Source: Sphingobium trunci (GTDB lineage: Bacteria; Pseudomonadota; Alphaproteobacteria; Sphingomonadales; Sphingomonadaceae). Taken from it: a stretch of DNA of 64,000 bases. The stretch spans positions 1 to 64,000 of the forward strand of contig NZ_JAKUJY010000007.1 of assembly GCF_022664535.1 (NCBI RefSeq), given 5' to 3'. Position numbers and translations under genes: made by a program. Below, piece by piece: positions 42,406 to 51,615 of this stretch; the first letter of the stretch is position 1, and every line of letters begins with the position of its first letter. The notes under the pieces were generated by a model. The model was not told where the DNA came from. It saw only the letters and a program-made list of their open reading frames with translations, and did not search any database.

Positions 42406-42825
42406 GGCCTCCGCTGCGGCGATATCGCCATAGACTTCGGGCCGGTGCAGGCACTGCGGCTGGTTGAAAAGCCGCGGGCCCTGCTCGATCGCGCCGCCCT
42501 TGGGGTCGGGCGCGGCATAATAGAGCCGGGCGATCCGGGCGTGGGAAATGGCTCCCGCGCACATGGGACAGGGTTCCAGCGTCACCCAGAGATCGCAGCC
42601 GGTGAGGCGAAAATCCCCGATATGGGCGGCGGCGGAGCGGATCGCGACGATTTCGGCATGGGCGGTGGGGTCCTTGTCGCGGCGGTTGCGATTCTCGCCC
42701 TCACCGATGATCCGGCCGTCCAGCGTCACGACCGCGCCGATCGGCACTTCGCCCGCCTCCTGCGCGGCGCGGGCGAGGTCAAGGGCGCGCCGCATGGGGT
42801 CGGGCAGGGGAAAGGGCGGTGGCAT
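42367..42825 (-). CDS. tadA: tRNA-specific adenosine deaminase
   Basis: 152 residues from ATG 42825. Zinc deaminase motifs: HAEIVAIRSAA (His and catalytic Glu) and PCPMCAGAI (two Cys). EVPIGAVVTLDGRIIGEGENRN precedes them. TadA makes inosine at position 34 of tRNA-Arg(ACG). Size is normal. The terminal 39 bases overlap the oppositely oriented GT-C-like gene. Confidence 0.95.
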   Translation of the reverse strand: MPPPFPLPDPMRRALDLARAAQEAGEVPIGAVVTLDGRIIGEGENRNRRDKDPTAHAEIVAIRSAAAHIGDFRLTGCDLWVTLEPCPMCAGAISHARIARLYYAAPDPKGGAIEQGPRLFNQPQCLHRPEVYGDIAAAEASALLRDFFVARR

Positions 42826-42862
42826 GCCATCGCCCTTACAGCATCGGCCCGGAAAGGGACAA

Positions 42863-43084
42863 TCAGGGTTTCTTGACGTCGACGGTCGGCACCTCGACCG
42901 TTTCCTTGCGCTTGCCGACCTCCACCTTGGCCACATTGGCCTCATATTTGGGCAGGGTGCCGCCCTTGACCGCGATTTCGGGCAGGCGCCCTTCCTGCGT
43001 TTTCTGCAGGTCGATGAAGCCGGTCGCGACGCCCGCGCCCAGCAGGAGCAATATGATCAGCAAAAGGCCACCAATGAATCGCAT
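42863..43084 (-). CDS. Small single-span membrane protein
   Basis: 73 residues from ATG 43084, which has an excellent AGGAGG site seven bases upstream. One hydrophobic helix at residues 3-22 (FIGGLLLIILLLLGAGVATGF), then a polar tail rich in Lys, Glu and Val (KVEVGKRKETVEVPTVDVKKP in part). It is probably anchored in the inner membrane with the tail outside. Function not recognised. It lies 37 bases upstream of tadA on the same strand and may share its transcript. Confidence 0.75.
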   Translation of the reverse strand: MRFIGGLLLIILLLLGAGVATGFIDLQKTQEGRLPEIAVKGGTLPKYEANVAKVEVGKRKETVEVPTVDVKKP

Positions 43085-43167
43085 TTCCGCCTCCTGTCGG
43101 TTAAGGGGGAGAACGTCCCGGAGTCGGAAAGGGTTGCGCATGTGATCCCGGAAAGGCTCCCGGCGGG

Positions 43168-43196
43168 TTGACGGCGGGATGGAATCCCGTTATCGG
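43168..43196 (+). promoter_or_regulatory. Housekeeping promoter of rpmB
   Basis: TTGACG-N17-TATCGG, ending 42 bases before the rpmB start codon. Good -35 and optimal spacing. Confidence 0.6.
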
Positions 43197-43238
43197 CGCC
43201 GCTTTCCGAACGAACCCGAATTACAAGGTTGATTGACT

Positions 43239-43532
43239 ATGTCGCGCATTTGCGAGCTGACCGGCAAGGGCCGCCAGGTGGGTCACAATGTTTCCCACGC
43301 CAACAACAAGACCAAGCGTGTGTTCCTGCCCAACCTGCAGAACGTGTCGCTGATCTCCGAAGCGCTGGAAACGACCGTGAAGCTGCGCGTGTCGACCCAT
43401 GGTCTGCGTTCGGTCGAGCATAATGGCGGCCTGGACAACTGGCTGCTGAAGACCAGCGACGACAAGCTGTCGCTGAAGGCGCGCCGCCTGAAGCGCGACA
43501 TCGCGAAGAAGAAGGCCGCCGTCGCGGCCTGA
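43239..43532 (+). CDS. rpmB: 50S ribosomal protein L28
   Basis: 97 residues. [27 protein letters not shown] is the family start (recognised in part: [19 protein letters not shown]), followed by [36 protein letters not shown] and a basic C-terminus. AAGG lies nine bases upstream. It is monocistronic between its own promoter and a terminator. Confidence 0.97.
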   Translation: MSRICELTGKGRQVGHNVSHANNKTKRVFLPNLQNVSLISEALETTVKLRVSTHGLRSVEHNGGLDNWLLKTSDDKLSLKARRLKRDIAKKKAAVAA

Positions 43533-43556
43533 TCGCTTTCGCTTCGTTCGCACGGG

Positions 43557-43583
43557 AGCGGTCCGGAAACGGGCCGCTTTTTT
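43557..43583 (+). terminator. Terminator of rpmB
   Basis: AGCGGTCC (43557-43564) pairs with GGGCCGCT (43571-43578, one G-T wobble), followed by a run of Ts. Confidence 0.85.
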
Positions 43584-43642
43584 GCGTTGCGCGATCGGCT
43601 TGGAATCCATTTCAGGCCGTTTTTGGCCATTGGCTCACAAAT

Positions 43643-44626
43643 TCAGTCCAGTGCGAATTTGAGCAGCAGGGTGCGCTGGAAAAATTCGTGATTGTCGTCG
43701 GATGCGATCCAGACGATGCGGCGTCGGCCTTCCCGGCTGATCGCCAGCCCTTCGAAATTGTCGGCCAGGAGCGGCGGAGCCAGCCGGGCGAGGCTGTGCG
43801 CCTTCAGCCTGTCGCCGGGCCGTGGATGATCGGGCAGTTCGATGATCGCCAGCGTGGCCGTGAACAGCTCCTGCAGGGTCAGCCGCCGATTCAGCACCAG
43901 CATGTGCCGGTCGTCGAGCGCCACGGCGTCGGTCGGCCGGTAGCCGCGTGGCGGCACGTAGCGCAGATGGATCGGCGCGCGCGTGGCGCTGTCCGCCGGG
44001 TCACCGCCGAACAGCAGCGCGTCGTGGCTGCCATCCGCGGTCATGCCCATTTCCGCGATCGCCAGAAAGCGGCCGTCGGGCAGGCGGGCCAGTGATTCGA
44101 TGGAGCCGGTTTCCGGCCAGGCCTCGATCTCCGGCCAGACGCGGCACGCCTCGACCCGCGCAAAGCCGGGCGAATAGCGGCAGATCATCTGCTGCAGCTC
44201 GAACCCCACCCAATAGCGGTCGCTGGCCGGATCGTGGGCCATGGCTTCCGAATCCCAGGCCCACCATGGCTTGTCACGGTCCTGCGGGCGGATGGGAAGC
44301 GGGGCGATGAACGGGTGGCGGGCCGGTTTGCCGGGGCCGATATGAAAGCCCATCAGCGTGCCGGAATCGCTCAGGGCCAATATCTGCCCGTCCGGTTCGG
44401 CCAGGAGCGAGGATATGCCGCCAAAGCCGCTATGCCTGGCCCTGAGCTGCCAGCCGCCCAGATAGGTGAGGCGGCCAAGCCTGCGCAGCATGGGGTCGGC
44501 GGTGCTGAGCGGCAGGGGCTGGGCATTCACCAGCAGCGGGCCGGGTCCGAACAGTTCGGGCTTGTTCTTGTGCGGCGCCGGGAGAAGCAGGATCGCGAGC
44601 AGCAGGACGATCAGGATTCGGCGCAT
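43643..44626 (-). CDS. Esterase-like activity of phytase family protein
   Basis: 327 residues from ATG 44626. A signal peptide or anchor covers residues 1-18 (MRRILIVLLLAILLLPAP). The body is a beta-propeller-like protein: SGFGGISSLLAEPDGQILALSDSG, WWAWDSEAMAHDPASDRYWVGFE in part, SIESLARLPDGRFLAIAEMG, PTDAVALDDRHMLVLNRRL and DNFEGLAISREGRRRIVWIASDDN. These D/E-rich propeller repeats match the phytase-like esterase family (PF13449). It is probably periplasmic; the real substrate is unknown. Confidence 0.85.
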   Translation of the reverse strand: MRRILIVLLLAILLLPAPHKNKPELFGPGPLLVNAQPLPLSTADPMLRRLGRLTYLGGWQLRARHSGFGGISSLLAEPDGQILALSDSGTLMGFHIGPGKPARHPFIAPLPIRPQDRDKPWWAWDSEAMAHDPASDRYWVGFELQQMICRYSPGFARVEACRVWPEIEAWPETGSIESLARLPDGRFLAIAEMGMTADGSHDALLFGGDPADSATRAPIHLRYVPPRGYRPTDAVALDDRHMLVLNRRLTLQELFTATLAIIELPDHPRPGDRLKAHSLARLAPPLLADNFEGLAISREGRRRIVWIASDDNHEFFQRTLLLKFALD

Positions 44627-44926
44627 CGTTTCCCGCCATAGGGGAATATCGCCTGCCGTGCAGCAGCGCAGTTTTTCCCTTCGCGCCCGTTCAGGTAGCC
44701 GGTTGGTGCTGGCGGAGGGGCCGGTGTCGAATCGCTGGCTTTTCGAACGGAAAAGCGGGAAAATAGGGGCGCTTTGGCGAAGCCGGACTCCGTTGCCATG
44801 CTGAACCGCCGCTGACACCGCCATTCAGGCTCGGCTCAACGCGAATCGGGCAAAAGGGCTTCAATCGATGGTGAGTCTCTCTTTCGAGGACCTGCCTTCA
44901 ATGATGGCTGATTGAGGAGCAACGCC
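44627..44926. other. Divergent gap between the phytase-like and glycine-zipper genes
   Basis: 300 bases without a gene. A GAGGAG ribosome site for the + strand gene lies at 44914-44919. I find no convincing promoter hexamers or hairpins. Confidence 0.4.
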
Positions 44927-45343
44927 ATGAAGACCAAGTTTCTGATCAATATGGGGGCGGCGCTGGCGATGGGCGCTGCATCCCTGGCTGTCACCGCGGC
45001 GCCTGCACAGGCGCGGGACGGATGGGGCCACCGCTATGAGCGCGGCGACTATTATCGCGGCGACGGGGGCTATCGTGGCTATCGCGACGGCTATTATCGG
45101 GGTGGCGGCGGCTATTATCGCGACGATTATTACCGGGGCTATCGCGGTTATCGCGGCGGCTATCGCTGCCGGGACAACGGCACCGGCGGCACCATCATCG
45201 GCGCGATCGCCGGTGGCCTGCTGGGCAATGAGATCGGCAAGGGCAGCGGCCGTTATGGCCGTCGCGGGGACGGCACGACGGGCGCCATCATCGGCGCGGG
45301 CGTCGGTGCGCTGGCGGGCCGGGCGATCGACCGGGATTGCTGA
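44927..45343 (+). CDS. Glycine zipper 2TM domain protein
   Basis: 138 residues with a signal peptide ending PAQA (~residue 29). The mature N-terminal half is a Tyr/Arg/Gly/Asp repeat (YYRGDGGYRGYRDGYYRG type). The C-terminal part is a glycine-zipper pair: GTGGTIIGAIAGGLLGNEIG and TGAIIGAGVGALAGRAIDRDC. Such proteins sit in or under the outer membrane, related to the SlyB/Rick 17-kDa group, although this one has no lipobox. A terminator follows. Confidence 0.85.
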   Translation: MKTKFLINMGAALAMGAASLAVTAAPAQARDGWGHRYERGDYYRGDGGYRGYRDGYYRGGGGYYRDDYYRGYRGYRGGYRCRDNGTGGTIIGAIAGGLLGNEIGKGSGRYGRRGDGTTGAIIGAGVGALAGRAIDRDC

Positions 45344-45365
45344 ACCAGCCACCGCGACAGGAATG

Positions 45366-45393
45366 AGGGCCGCTCCATCGGGGCGGCCCTTTC
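45366..45393 (+). terminator. Terminator of the glycine-zipper gene
   Basis: AGGGCCGC (45366-45373) and GCGGCCCT (45383-45390), then TTTCATTT. Confidence 0.7.
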
Positions 45394-45428
45394 ATTTGGC
45401 GGGACGTTCATGCCCTCTTTGCCCAAAG

Positions 45429-45458
45429 GAAAAGGCCGCCCCGTTTCCGGCGCGGCCT
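45429..45458 (-). terminator. Terminator of the Ala/Asn-repeat lipoprotein gene
   Basis: AGGCCGC/GCGGCCT stem with a 12-base loop; read on the - strand it is followed by four Ts. It lies 27 bases after the stop. Confidence 0.7.
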
Positions 45459-45484
45459 CTTCCAGATATTCCCGGTAAGGGGAA

Positions 45485-45712
45485 TTACATCGCGTTCGAA
45501 GCGGCGTTCGAAGCAGCGTTGGTGGCGTTCGCAGCGGCGTTGCCGGCGTTGTCGGCGGCGTTCATCGCGGCGTTCATGGCGTTGTCGGCAGCATTCGAAG
45601 CGTTCTCGGCAGCGTTGGCCGAAGCGTTGGCGGCATTGTCCGCGCTCTTCGAGCAGGCGGCGAGGCCGAGCGAGGCAGCGAGAACGAGCGAAAGAGCAAT
45701 CGACTTGGTCAT
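45485..45712 (-). CDS. Small Ala/Asn-repeat lipoprotein
   Basis: 75 residues. Signal peptide with lipobox LAAC (Cys ~20), so the mature form has ~55 residues. Nearly the whole mature chain is a repeat of N-A-A-x / N-A-x-x units (DNAANASANAAENASNAAD and onward) with little else. It should form one long amphipathic helix, like Lpp-type or entericidin-like small lipoproteins. No terminal Lys/Arg for peptidoglycan linkage is present. AGGGG precedes the start. Its repetitive DNA (GCGTTCGAAGC type) could vary by slippage. Confidence 0.8.
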   Translation of the reverse strand: MTKSIALSLVLAASLGLAACSKSADNAANASANAAENASNAADNAMNAAMNAADNAGNAAANATNAASNAASNAM

Positions 45713-45890
45713 GGGTTAACCCCTCTCTGAGAATAAAAACCGTGCAGACCACTCTCGGAGAAAAGTTCACCCCCCATTGCGTCTGCGCGCCGATTCGTAA
45801 TGAATCCGGTGACTCATGGCAATCCCAATCATGCGTTGACGCCGCGATCCAGGGAGATGAGGGAGGCGAAGGGGTCGGTTTGAACGGCCA

Positions 45891-45920
45891 TTGACGCATA
45901 TAAAGATTTCTTTATATGAT
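45891..45920 (+). promoter_or_regulatory. Promoter and palindromic operator of the methionine-cycle operon
   Basis: TTGACG (45891-45896), 18-base spacer, TATGAT (45915-45920). The spacer and -10 are occupied by a perfect 10-bp inverted repeat, CATATAAAGA (45897-45906) and TCTTTATATG (45909-45918). A bound repressor would block polymerase. The predicted start falls on the ATG at 45927, so the mRNA may have no leader. Confidence 0.7.
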
Positions 45921-45926
45921 CCTGCC

Positions 45927-46898
45927 ATGAGCGCTGCACTCGACATTTTCCGGGCATTGGGCGACCCGACGCGTCTGCGCATCATCCATCTTCTGCGTGC
46001 CATGGAGCTGGCCGTGGGCGAGATCGCGCAGGTCGTCGGGCAAAGCCAGCCGCGCGTCTCGCGCCATGTCCGCATCCTTGCCGAAGCCGGTCTGGTCGAG
46101 CGGCGCAAGGAAGGCAACTGGGTTTTCCTGCGGCTGGGCCGGGGAGCGGAAATCGCGCCTTTCCTGACGCTTTTCGACCAGCTTGTCCCGTCCGAGGGCG
46201 AACTGCTGTGGCAGAAGGCCGACCTGGCCCGGCTGGCGGCGGTGCGGGCCGATCGGGCGCAGGCGGCCGAGAGCTATTTTGCCGAACATGCCGAGGAATG
46301 GGACGCGATCCGCTCGCTCCATGTGCCGGAGGGCGATGTGGAACAGGCCATGACGGCGCTGCTGGGGGCGGAGCCGATCGGCCATCTGCTCGATATCGGC
46401 ACCGGCACCGGGCGGATGATCGAACTGTTCGGTCCTTCGGCCGATCAGGTGACGGCGCTGGATCGCAGCCCCGACATGCTGCGGCTGGCGCGCGCCAAGC
46501 TGCCCGAGGATGCGGGCGACAAATATGCGCTGGTGCTGGGCGATTTCGCCGCCCTGCCGCTCGCGCCGGGCAGCGTCGACATGGTGGTCTTCCATCAGGT
46601 GCTGCATTATGCGCAGGCGCCCGAGACGGTGATCGCGGAGGCGGCGCGGGTGACGGCGGCGGGCGGCCGGGTGCTGATCGCCGATTTCGCGGCGCATGAG
46701 CGGGAGGAGCTGCGGCTGCGCGACCAGCATGCGCGGCTGGGCTTTTCCGACGGGCAGATCGAAAGCTGGTTCGCGGATGCGGGCCTGGAACTGGAGCGGG
46801 TGGAGGTGCTGCCCGGCCAGGAACTGACGGTACAACTATGGCTGGGACGGCGCCGGGGCGCGCGCGTCCTGCCGATCGAAGGACGACTTTCCGCATGA
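45927..46898 (+). CDS. ArsR-family regulator fused to a SAM-dependent methyltransferase domain (SahR-like)
   Basis: 323 residues from ATG 45927, without a ribosome site. Residues 1-85 are an ArsR winged helix (LDIFRALGDPTRLRIIHLLR, GEIAQVVGQSQPRVSRHVRILAEAGLVERR in part). Residues ~115-300 are a class I methyltransferase fold with GHLLDIGTGTGRMIEL (SAM motif I, ~156-162), VTALDRSPDMLRLAR and VVFHQVLHYAQAPETVI. It overlaps metF by an ATGA. Fusion plus location suggests a repressor of the methionine cycle that senses SAM or SAH through the methyltransferase pocket, comparable to the ArsR-type SahR regulators. The ligand is inferred. Confidence 0.88.
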   Translation: MSAALDIFRALGDPTRLRIIHLLRAMELAVGEIAQVVGQSQPRVSRHVRILAEAGLVERRKEGNWVFLRLGRGAEIAPFLTLFDQLVPSEGELLWQKADLARLAAVRADRAQAAESYFAEHAEEWDAIRSLHVPEGDVEQAMTALLGAEPIGHLLDIGTGTGRMIELFGPSADQVTALDRSPDMLRLARAKLPEDAGDKYALVLGDFAALPLAPGSVDMVVFHQVLHYAQAPETVIAEAARVTAAGGRVLIADFAAHEREELRLRDQHARLGFSDGQIESWFADAGLELERVEVLPGQELTVQLWLGRRRGARVLPIEGRLSA

Positions 46899-47826
46899 CC
46901 TTGAGCTTCCCCTCCGTCGAAGAGGCCCGGCGCGCGCTCGATGCGCCGCTCTATGCCGATCTGGCGGGCGACCTGAATGTGAGCTTCGAATTCTTCCCGC
47001 CCAAGACGGAGAAGATGGAGGAGCAGCTCTGGTCCGCGATCCAGACGCTGACGCCGCTGGCCCCCAAATTCGTGTCGGTGACCTATGGCGCTGGCGGTTC
47101 GACGCGGGAGCGGACGCACAATACGGTAGCACGGATCGCGAAGAAAACGCCCCTGTCGGCGGCGGCGCACCTGACCTGCGTGGCGGCGAGCAGGGCGGAG
47201 ATCGACGAGGTGGCCGACGCCTATTGGGAAGCGGGCGTGCGGCATATCGTGGCGCTGCGCGGCGATCCGCCCGAAGCGGGAACGAAGTTCGAACCGCATC
47301 CGGACGGCTACAAGGGCGCGGCGGAACTGGTCGCGGGGCTGGTGAAGCGCCATCCGTTCGAGATTTCGGTGGCGGCTTATCCCGAGACCCATCCCGATGC
47401 CCTGAGCGCGCAGAGCGATATCGATAATCTCAAGCGCAAGCTGGATGCGGGGGCGTCGCGGGCGATCACGCAATTCTTCTTCGAGCCGGATACCTTCTTC
47501 CGTTTCCGCGACACGGCGGCAGCGGCCGGGATCGACGCCGACATCATCCCCGGCATCATGCCGGTCAGCAATTTCGCGGCGGTCCAGCGCATGTCGGCCA
47601 TGTGCAACACCGACGTGCCGGGCTGGATGGGCAAGCTGTTCGAGGGGCTGGACGACCTGCCCGCCGCGCGGCAGCTCGTGTCCGCGACGCTGGCGGCGGA
47701 ACTGTGCCGCAAGCTTTACGCGGGCGGCGTGCGCGACTTTCATTTCTATACGCTCAACCGGGCGGAACTGAGCTATGCGATCTGTCATCTGCTCGGACTG
47801 CGACCGGCGACATTGGAGAAAACGGC

Positions 47827-47830
<4 letters not shown>
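46895..47830 (+). CDS. metF: 5,10-methylenetetrahydrofolate reductase
   Basis: 311 residues from the ATG that overlaps the regulator's stop. Blocks: NVSFEFFPPKTEKMEEQLW, FVSVTYGAGGSTRERT, AAHLTCVAAS, HIVALRGDPPE, EISVAAYPETHPDA, AITQFFFEPDTFFRF, IPGIMPVSNF. FAD enzyme that makes 5-methyl-THF, the methyl donor for MetH. The next gene (metH part 1) starts on an ATGA overlap, so metF and the homocysteine methyltransferase domain are translationally coupled. Confidence 0.96.
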
Positions 47831-48873
<1,043 letters not shown>

Positions 48874-48882
48874 GATGTAACC

Positions 48883-48962
48883 GTCATCCCAGCGAAAGCT
48901 GGGATCTCGTGCCTCCAGGGGCGCGCTCTAGATCGGGAGACCCCAGCCTCCGCTGGGGTGAC
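48883..48962. repeat. REP-like doublet (family A) between the two metH genes
   Basis: Two hairpins in inverted order: GTC-ATCCCAGC-GAAA-GCTGGGAT (48883-48905) and ACCCCAGC-CTCC-GCTGGGGT-GAC (48940-48962). The ends GTCA and TGAC mirror each other. This is the BIME-like intergenic repeat common in sphingomonad genomes. It fills almost the whole gap. Confidence 0.85.
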
Positions 48963-48971
48963 GAATAAAAA

Positions 48972-51572
48972 ATGACCACCCAATCCACCGCCACCTTCGT
49001 CAATATCGGTGAGCGCACCAACGTCACCGGTTCGGCCAAGTTCAAGAAGCTGATCATGGCGGGCGACTATGCCGCGGCGATCGACATCGCGCGCGATCAG
49101 GTGGAGAATGGCGCGCAGATCGTCGACGTCAACATGGACGAGGGCCTGCTCGACGCGGTCGAGGCGATGACGACCTTCCTCAAGCTCATGACCTCCGAAC
49201 CGGACATCAGCCGCGTGCCGGTGATGATCGACAGTTCCAAATGGGAAGTGATCGAGGCGGGGCTAAAATGCGTTTCCGGAAAGCCCGTCGTCAATTCGAT
49301 CAGCATGAAGGAGGGCGAGGAGGCCTTCCTGCATCATGCGCGGCTGTGCATGGCCTATGGCGCGGCGGTGGTCGTCATGGCCTTCGACGAGACCGGCCAG
49401 GCCGACACCAGGGACCGCAAGGTCGAGATCTGCGAGCGCGCCTACAAGCTGCTGATGTCGATCGGCTTCCCGCCCGAGGACATCATCTTCGACCCCAATA
49501 TCTTCGCGGTGGCGACCGGGATCGAGGAGCACAACAATTACGGCGTCGACTTCATCGAGGCGTGCCGGGAGATCAAGGCGCGCTGCCCGCACGTCCATAT
49601 CTCCGGTGGTCTCTCTAACTTCTCCTTCTCCTTCCGCGGCAACGAGCCGGTGCGCCGCGCGATGCACTCGGTCTTTCTCTACCACGCCATTCCGGCGGGG
49701 CTGGACATGGCGATCGTCAATGCGGGCCAGCTCGACGTCTATGACGCGATCGACCCGGCGCTGCGCAAGGCGTGCGAGGATGTGCTGCTGAACAGCGATC
49801 CCGAAGCCGGGGATCGCCTCGTCGCGCTGGCCGAAAGCTACAAGGGCAAGGATGCCGCGTCCGAGAAGGCGGCGCAGGAATGGCGCGGTTGGCCGGTCGC
49901 CAAGCGGCTGGAACATGCGCTGGTCAAGGGCATCGACATGTATGTGGTCGAGGATACGGAGGAGGCCCGCCTCGCCGCCGCAAAGCCGATCGAGGTGATC
50001 GAAGGGCCGCTGATGGACGGCATGAATGTCGTGGGCGACCTGTTCGGCGCGGGCAAGATGTTCCTGCCGCAGGTGGTGAAATCCGCCCGCGTCATGAAGA
50101 AGGCGGTGGCGCATCTGCTCCCCTTCATCGAGGCCGCCAAGGAGCCCGGTGCCAAGGGCAAGGGCAAGGTCGTCATGGCGACGGTCAAGGGCGACGTCCA
50201 TGACATCGGCAAGAATATCGTCGGCGTCGTGCTCCAGTGCAACGGCTTCGAGGTGATCGACATGGGCGTGATGGTGCCCTGGCAGGACATCATCAAGGCC
50301 GCGAACGAAAATGACGCCGACATGATCGGCCTGTCCGGCCTTATCACCCCCTCGCTGGACGAGATGGTGACGGTGGCGGCGGAGATGCAGCGCGCGGGCA
50401 TGACCATGCCGCTGCTGATCGGCGGCGCGACCACGTCGAAAGTGCATACGGCATTGCGCATCGATCCCGCTTTCGAGGGGCCGGTGGTGCATGTGCTGGA
50501 CGCCAGCCGCGCGGTCGGCGTGGCGACGGCTCTGGTGTCGGAAACGCAGAAGGCCGATTTCGTCCAGAAGACCAAGGATGATTATGCCCATGTCCGCGCC
50601 GCGCGCGAGGGCAAGGGGCAGAGCAAGCTGCTGTCGATCGAGGAGGCGCGCGCCAATGCGTTCGAGATCGACGAGAGCCTGAAGCCCGGCAAGCCGCGCC
50701 TGCCCGGCGTGCATCGCTTCCCGGACTGGGACCTGAAGGATTTGCGGGGCTATATCGACTGGACGCCCTTCTTCCGCGCCTGGGAGCTGGCGGGCAATTA
50801 TCCCGCGATCCTGGAGGACGAGGTGGTGGGCGAAAGCGCGACCAGCCTGTTTGCCGACGCGCAGAAGATGCTGGACCGCATCATCGACGAGAAATGGCTG
50901 ACGGCGCGGGGCGTCGCGGGGCTGTGGCCCTGCCGCCGGGAGGGCGACGACATCATCGTCCATGTCGAGGATGAAAGGCATGTCCGCCTGCCGATGCTGC
51001 GCCAGCAGATCGCCAAGCGTGAAGGCCGGGCCAATATGTGCCTGGCCGATTTCATCAGCCATGACGGCGACTGGATGGGCGGCTTTGCCGTGTCGATCCA
51101 CGGCATTGAGCCGCATCTGGCGCGGTTCAAGAATGCCATCGACGATTATTCGGATATATTGCTGAAGGCGCTGGCGGATCGCCTTGCCGAGGCCTTTGCC
51201 GAGCGGCTGCACCATTATGTCCGCACCGCGCTCTGGGGCTATGCCGAGGGCGAGCAGCTCACCAACGAGGCGCTCATCAGGGAACAATATCGCGGCATCC
51301 GCCCCGCGCCCGGCTATCCGGCCTGCCCGGAACACAGCCTGAAGCCGCTGCTGTTCGACATGCTCGACGCGCATCATGCGACCGGCATCACCCTGACGGA
51401 AAGCTTCGCCATGTTGCCGACGGCGGCGGTCAGCGGCTTTTACTTCGGGCATCCGCAGGCCGAATATTTCGGCGTGGCGCGGGTCGGGCGCGACCAGCTG
51501 GAGGATTATGCCGCCCGGCGCGGCGTCGACCTGGAGACGGCGGAACGCTGGCTGCGGCCGAACCTGGATTGA
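48972..51572 (+). CDS. metH: Cobalamin-dependent methionine synthase (split MetH, part 2)
   Basis: 866 residues holding the remaining MetH domains in order: pterin-binding ([20 protein letters not shown] in part, [19 protein letters not shown]), cobalamin cap and Rossmann domain with the base-off His motif [17 protein letters not shown] (DxHxxG), [11 protein letters not shown] and [13 protein letters not shown], then the SAM-binding reactivation domain ([33 protein letters not shown]). Part 1 plus part 2 is 1,214 residues, near the 1,227 of E. coli MetH. No strong ribosome site precedes its ATG. Confidence 0.96.
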   Translation: MTTQSTATFVNIGERTNVTGSAKFKKLIMAGDYAAAIDIARDQVENGAQIVDVNMDEGLLDAVEAMTTFLKLMTSEPDISRVPVMIDSSKWEVIEAGLKCVSGKPVVNSISMKEGEEAFLHHARLCMAYGAAVVVMAFDETGQADTRDRKVEICERAYKLLMSIGFPPEDIIFDPNIFAVATGIEEHNNYGVDFIEACREIKARCPHVHISGGLSNFSFSFRGNEPVRRAMHSVFLYHAIPAGLDMAIVNAGQLDVYDAIDPALRKACEDVLLNSDPEAGDRLVALAESYKGKDAASEKAAQEWRGWPVAKRLEHALVKGIDMYVVEDTEEARLAAAKPIEVIEGPLMDGMNVVGDLFGAGKMFLPQVVKSARVMKKAVAHLLPFIEAAKEPGAKGKGKVVMATVKGDVHDIGKNIVGVVLQCNGFEVIDMGVMVPWQDIIKAANENDADMIGLSGLITPSLDEMVTVAAEMQRAGMTMPLLIGGATTSKVHTALRIDPAFEGPVVHVLDASRAVGVATALVSETQKADFVQKTKDDYAHVRAAREGKGQSKLLSIEEARANAFEIDESLKPGKPRLPGVHRFPDWDLKDLRGYIDWTPFFRAWELAGNYPAILEDEVVGESATSLFADAQKMLDRIIDEKWLTARGVAGLWPCRREGDDIIVHVEDERHVRLPMLRQQIAKREGRANMCLADFISHDGDWMGGFAVSIHGIEPHLARFKNAIDDYSDILLKALADRLAEAFAERLHHYVRTALWGYAEGEQLTNEALIREQYRGIRPAPGYPACPEHSLKPLLFDMLDAHHATGITLTESFAMLPTAAVSGFYFGHPQAEYFGVARVGRDQLEDYAARRGVDLETAERWLRPNLD

Positions 51573-51580
51573 GCCTCTTC

Positions 51581-51604
51581 GTCCCCGCCTGCGCGGGAAT
51601 GACG
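51581..51604. repeat. Single REP-like unit (family A)
   Basis: GTCCCCGCCTGCGCGGGAATGAC; on the - strand it begins GTCATTCCCGC, matching the GTCATCCCAGC start of the doublet at 48883. It lies in the 43-base gap between metH part 2 and a convergent gene, where it may also end transcription. Confidence 0.7.
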
Positions 51605-51615
51605 GACCGTAAAAT

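Noticed and set aside
48874..48971. metH frameshift or pseudogene
   Set aside because: Both halves are full length at a domain boundary, and split MetH is known in other alphaproteobacteria.
49263..51452. 729-codon antisense frame over metH part 2
   Set aside because: Shadow of a well-supported gene, with low-complexity His/Arg/Asp composition.
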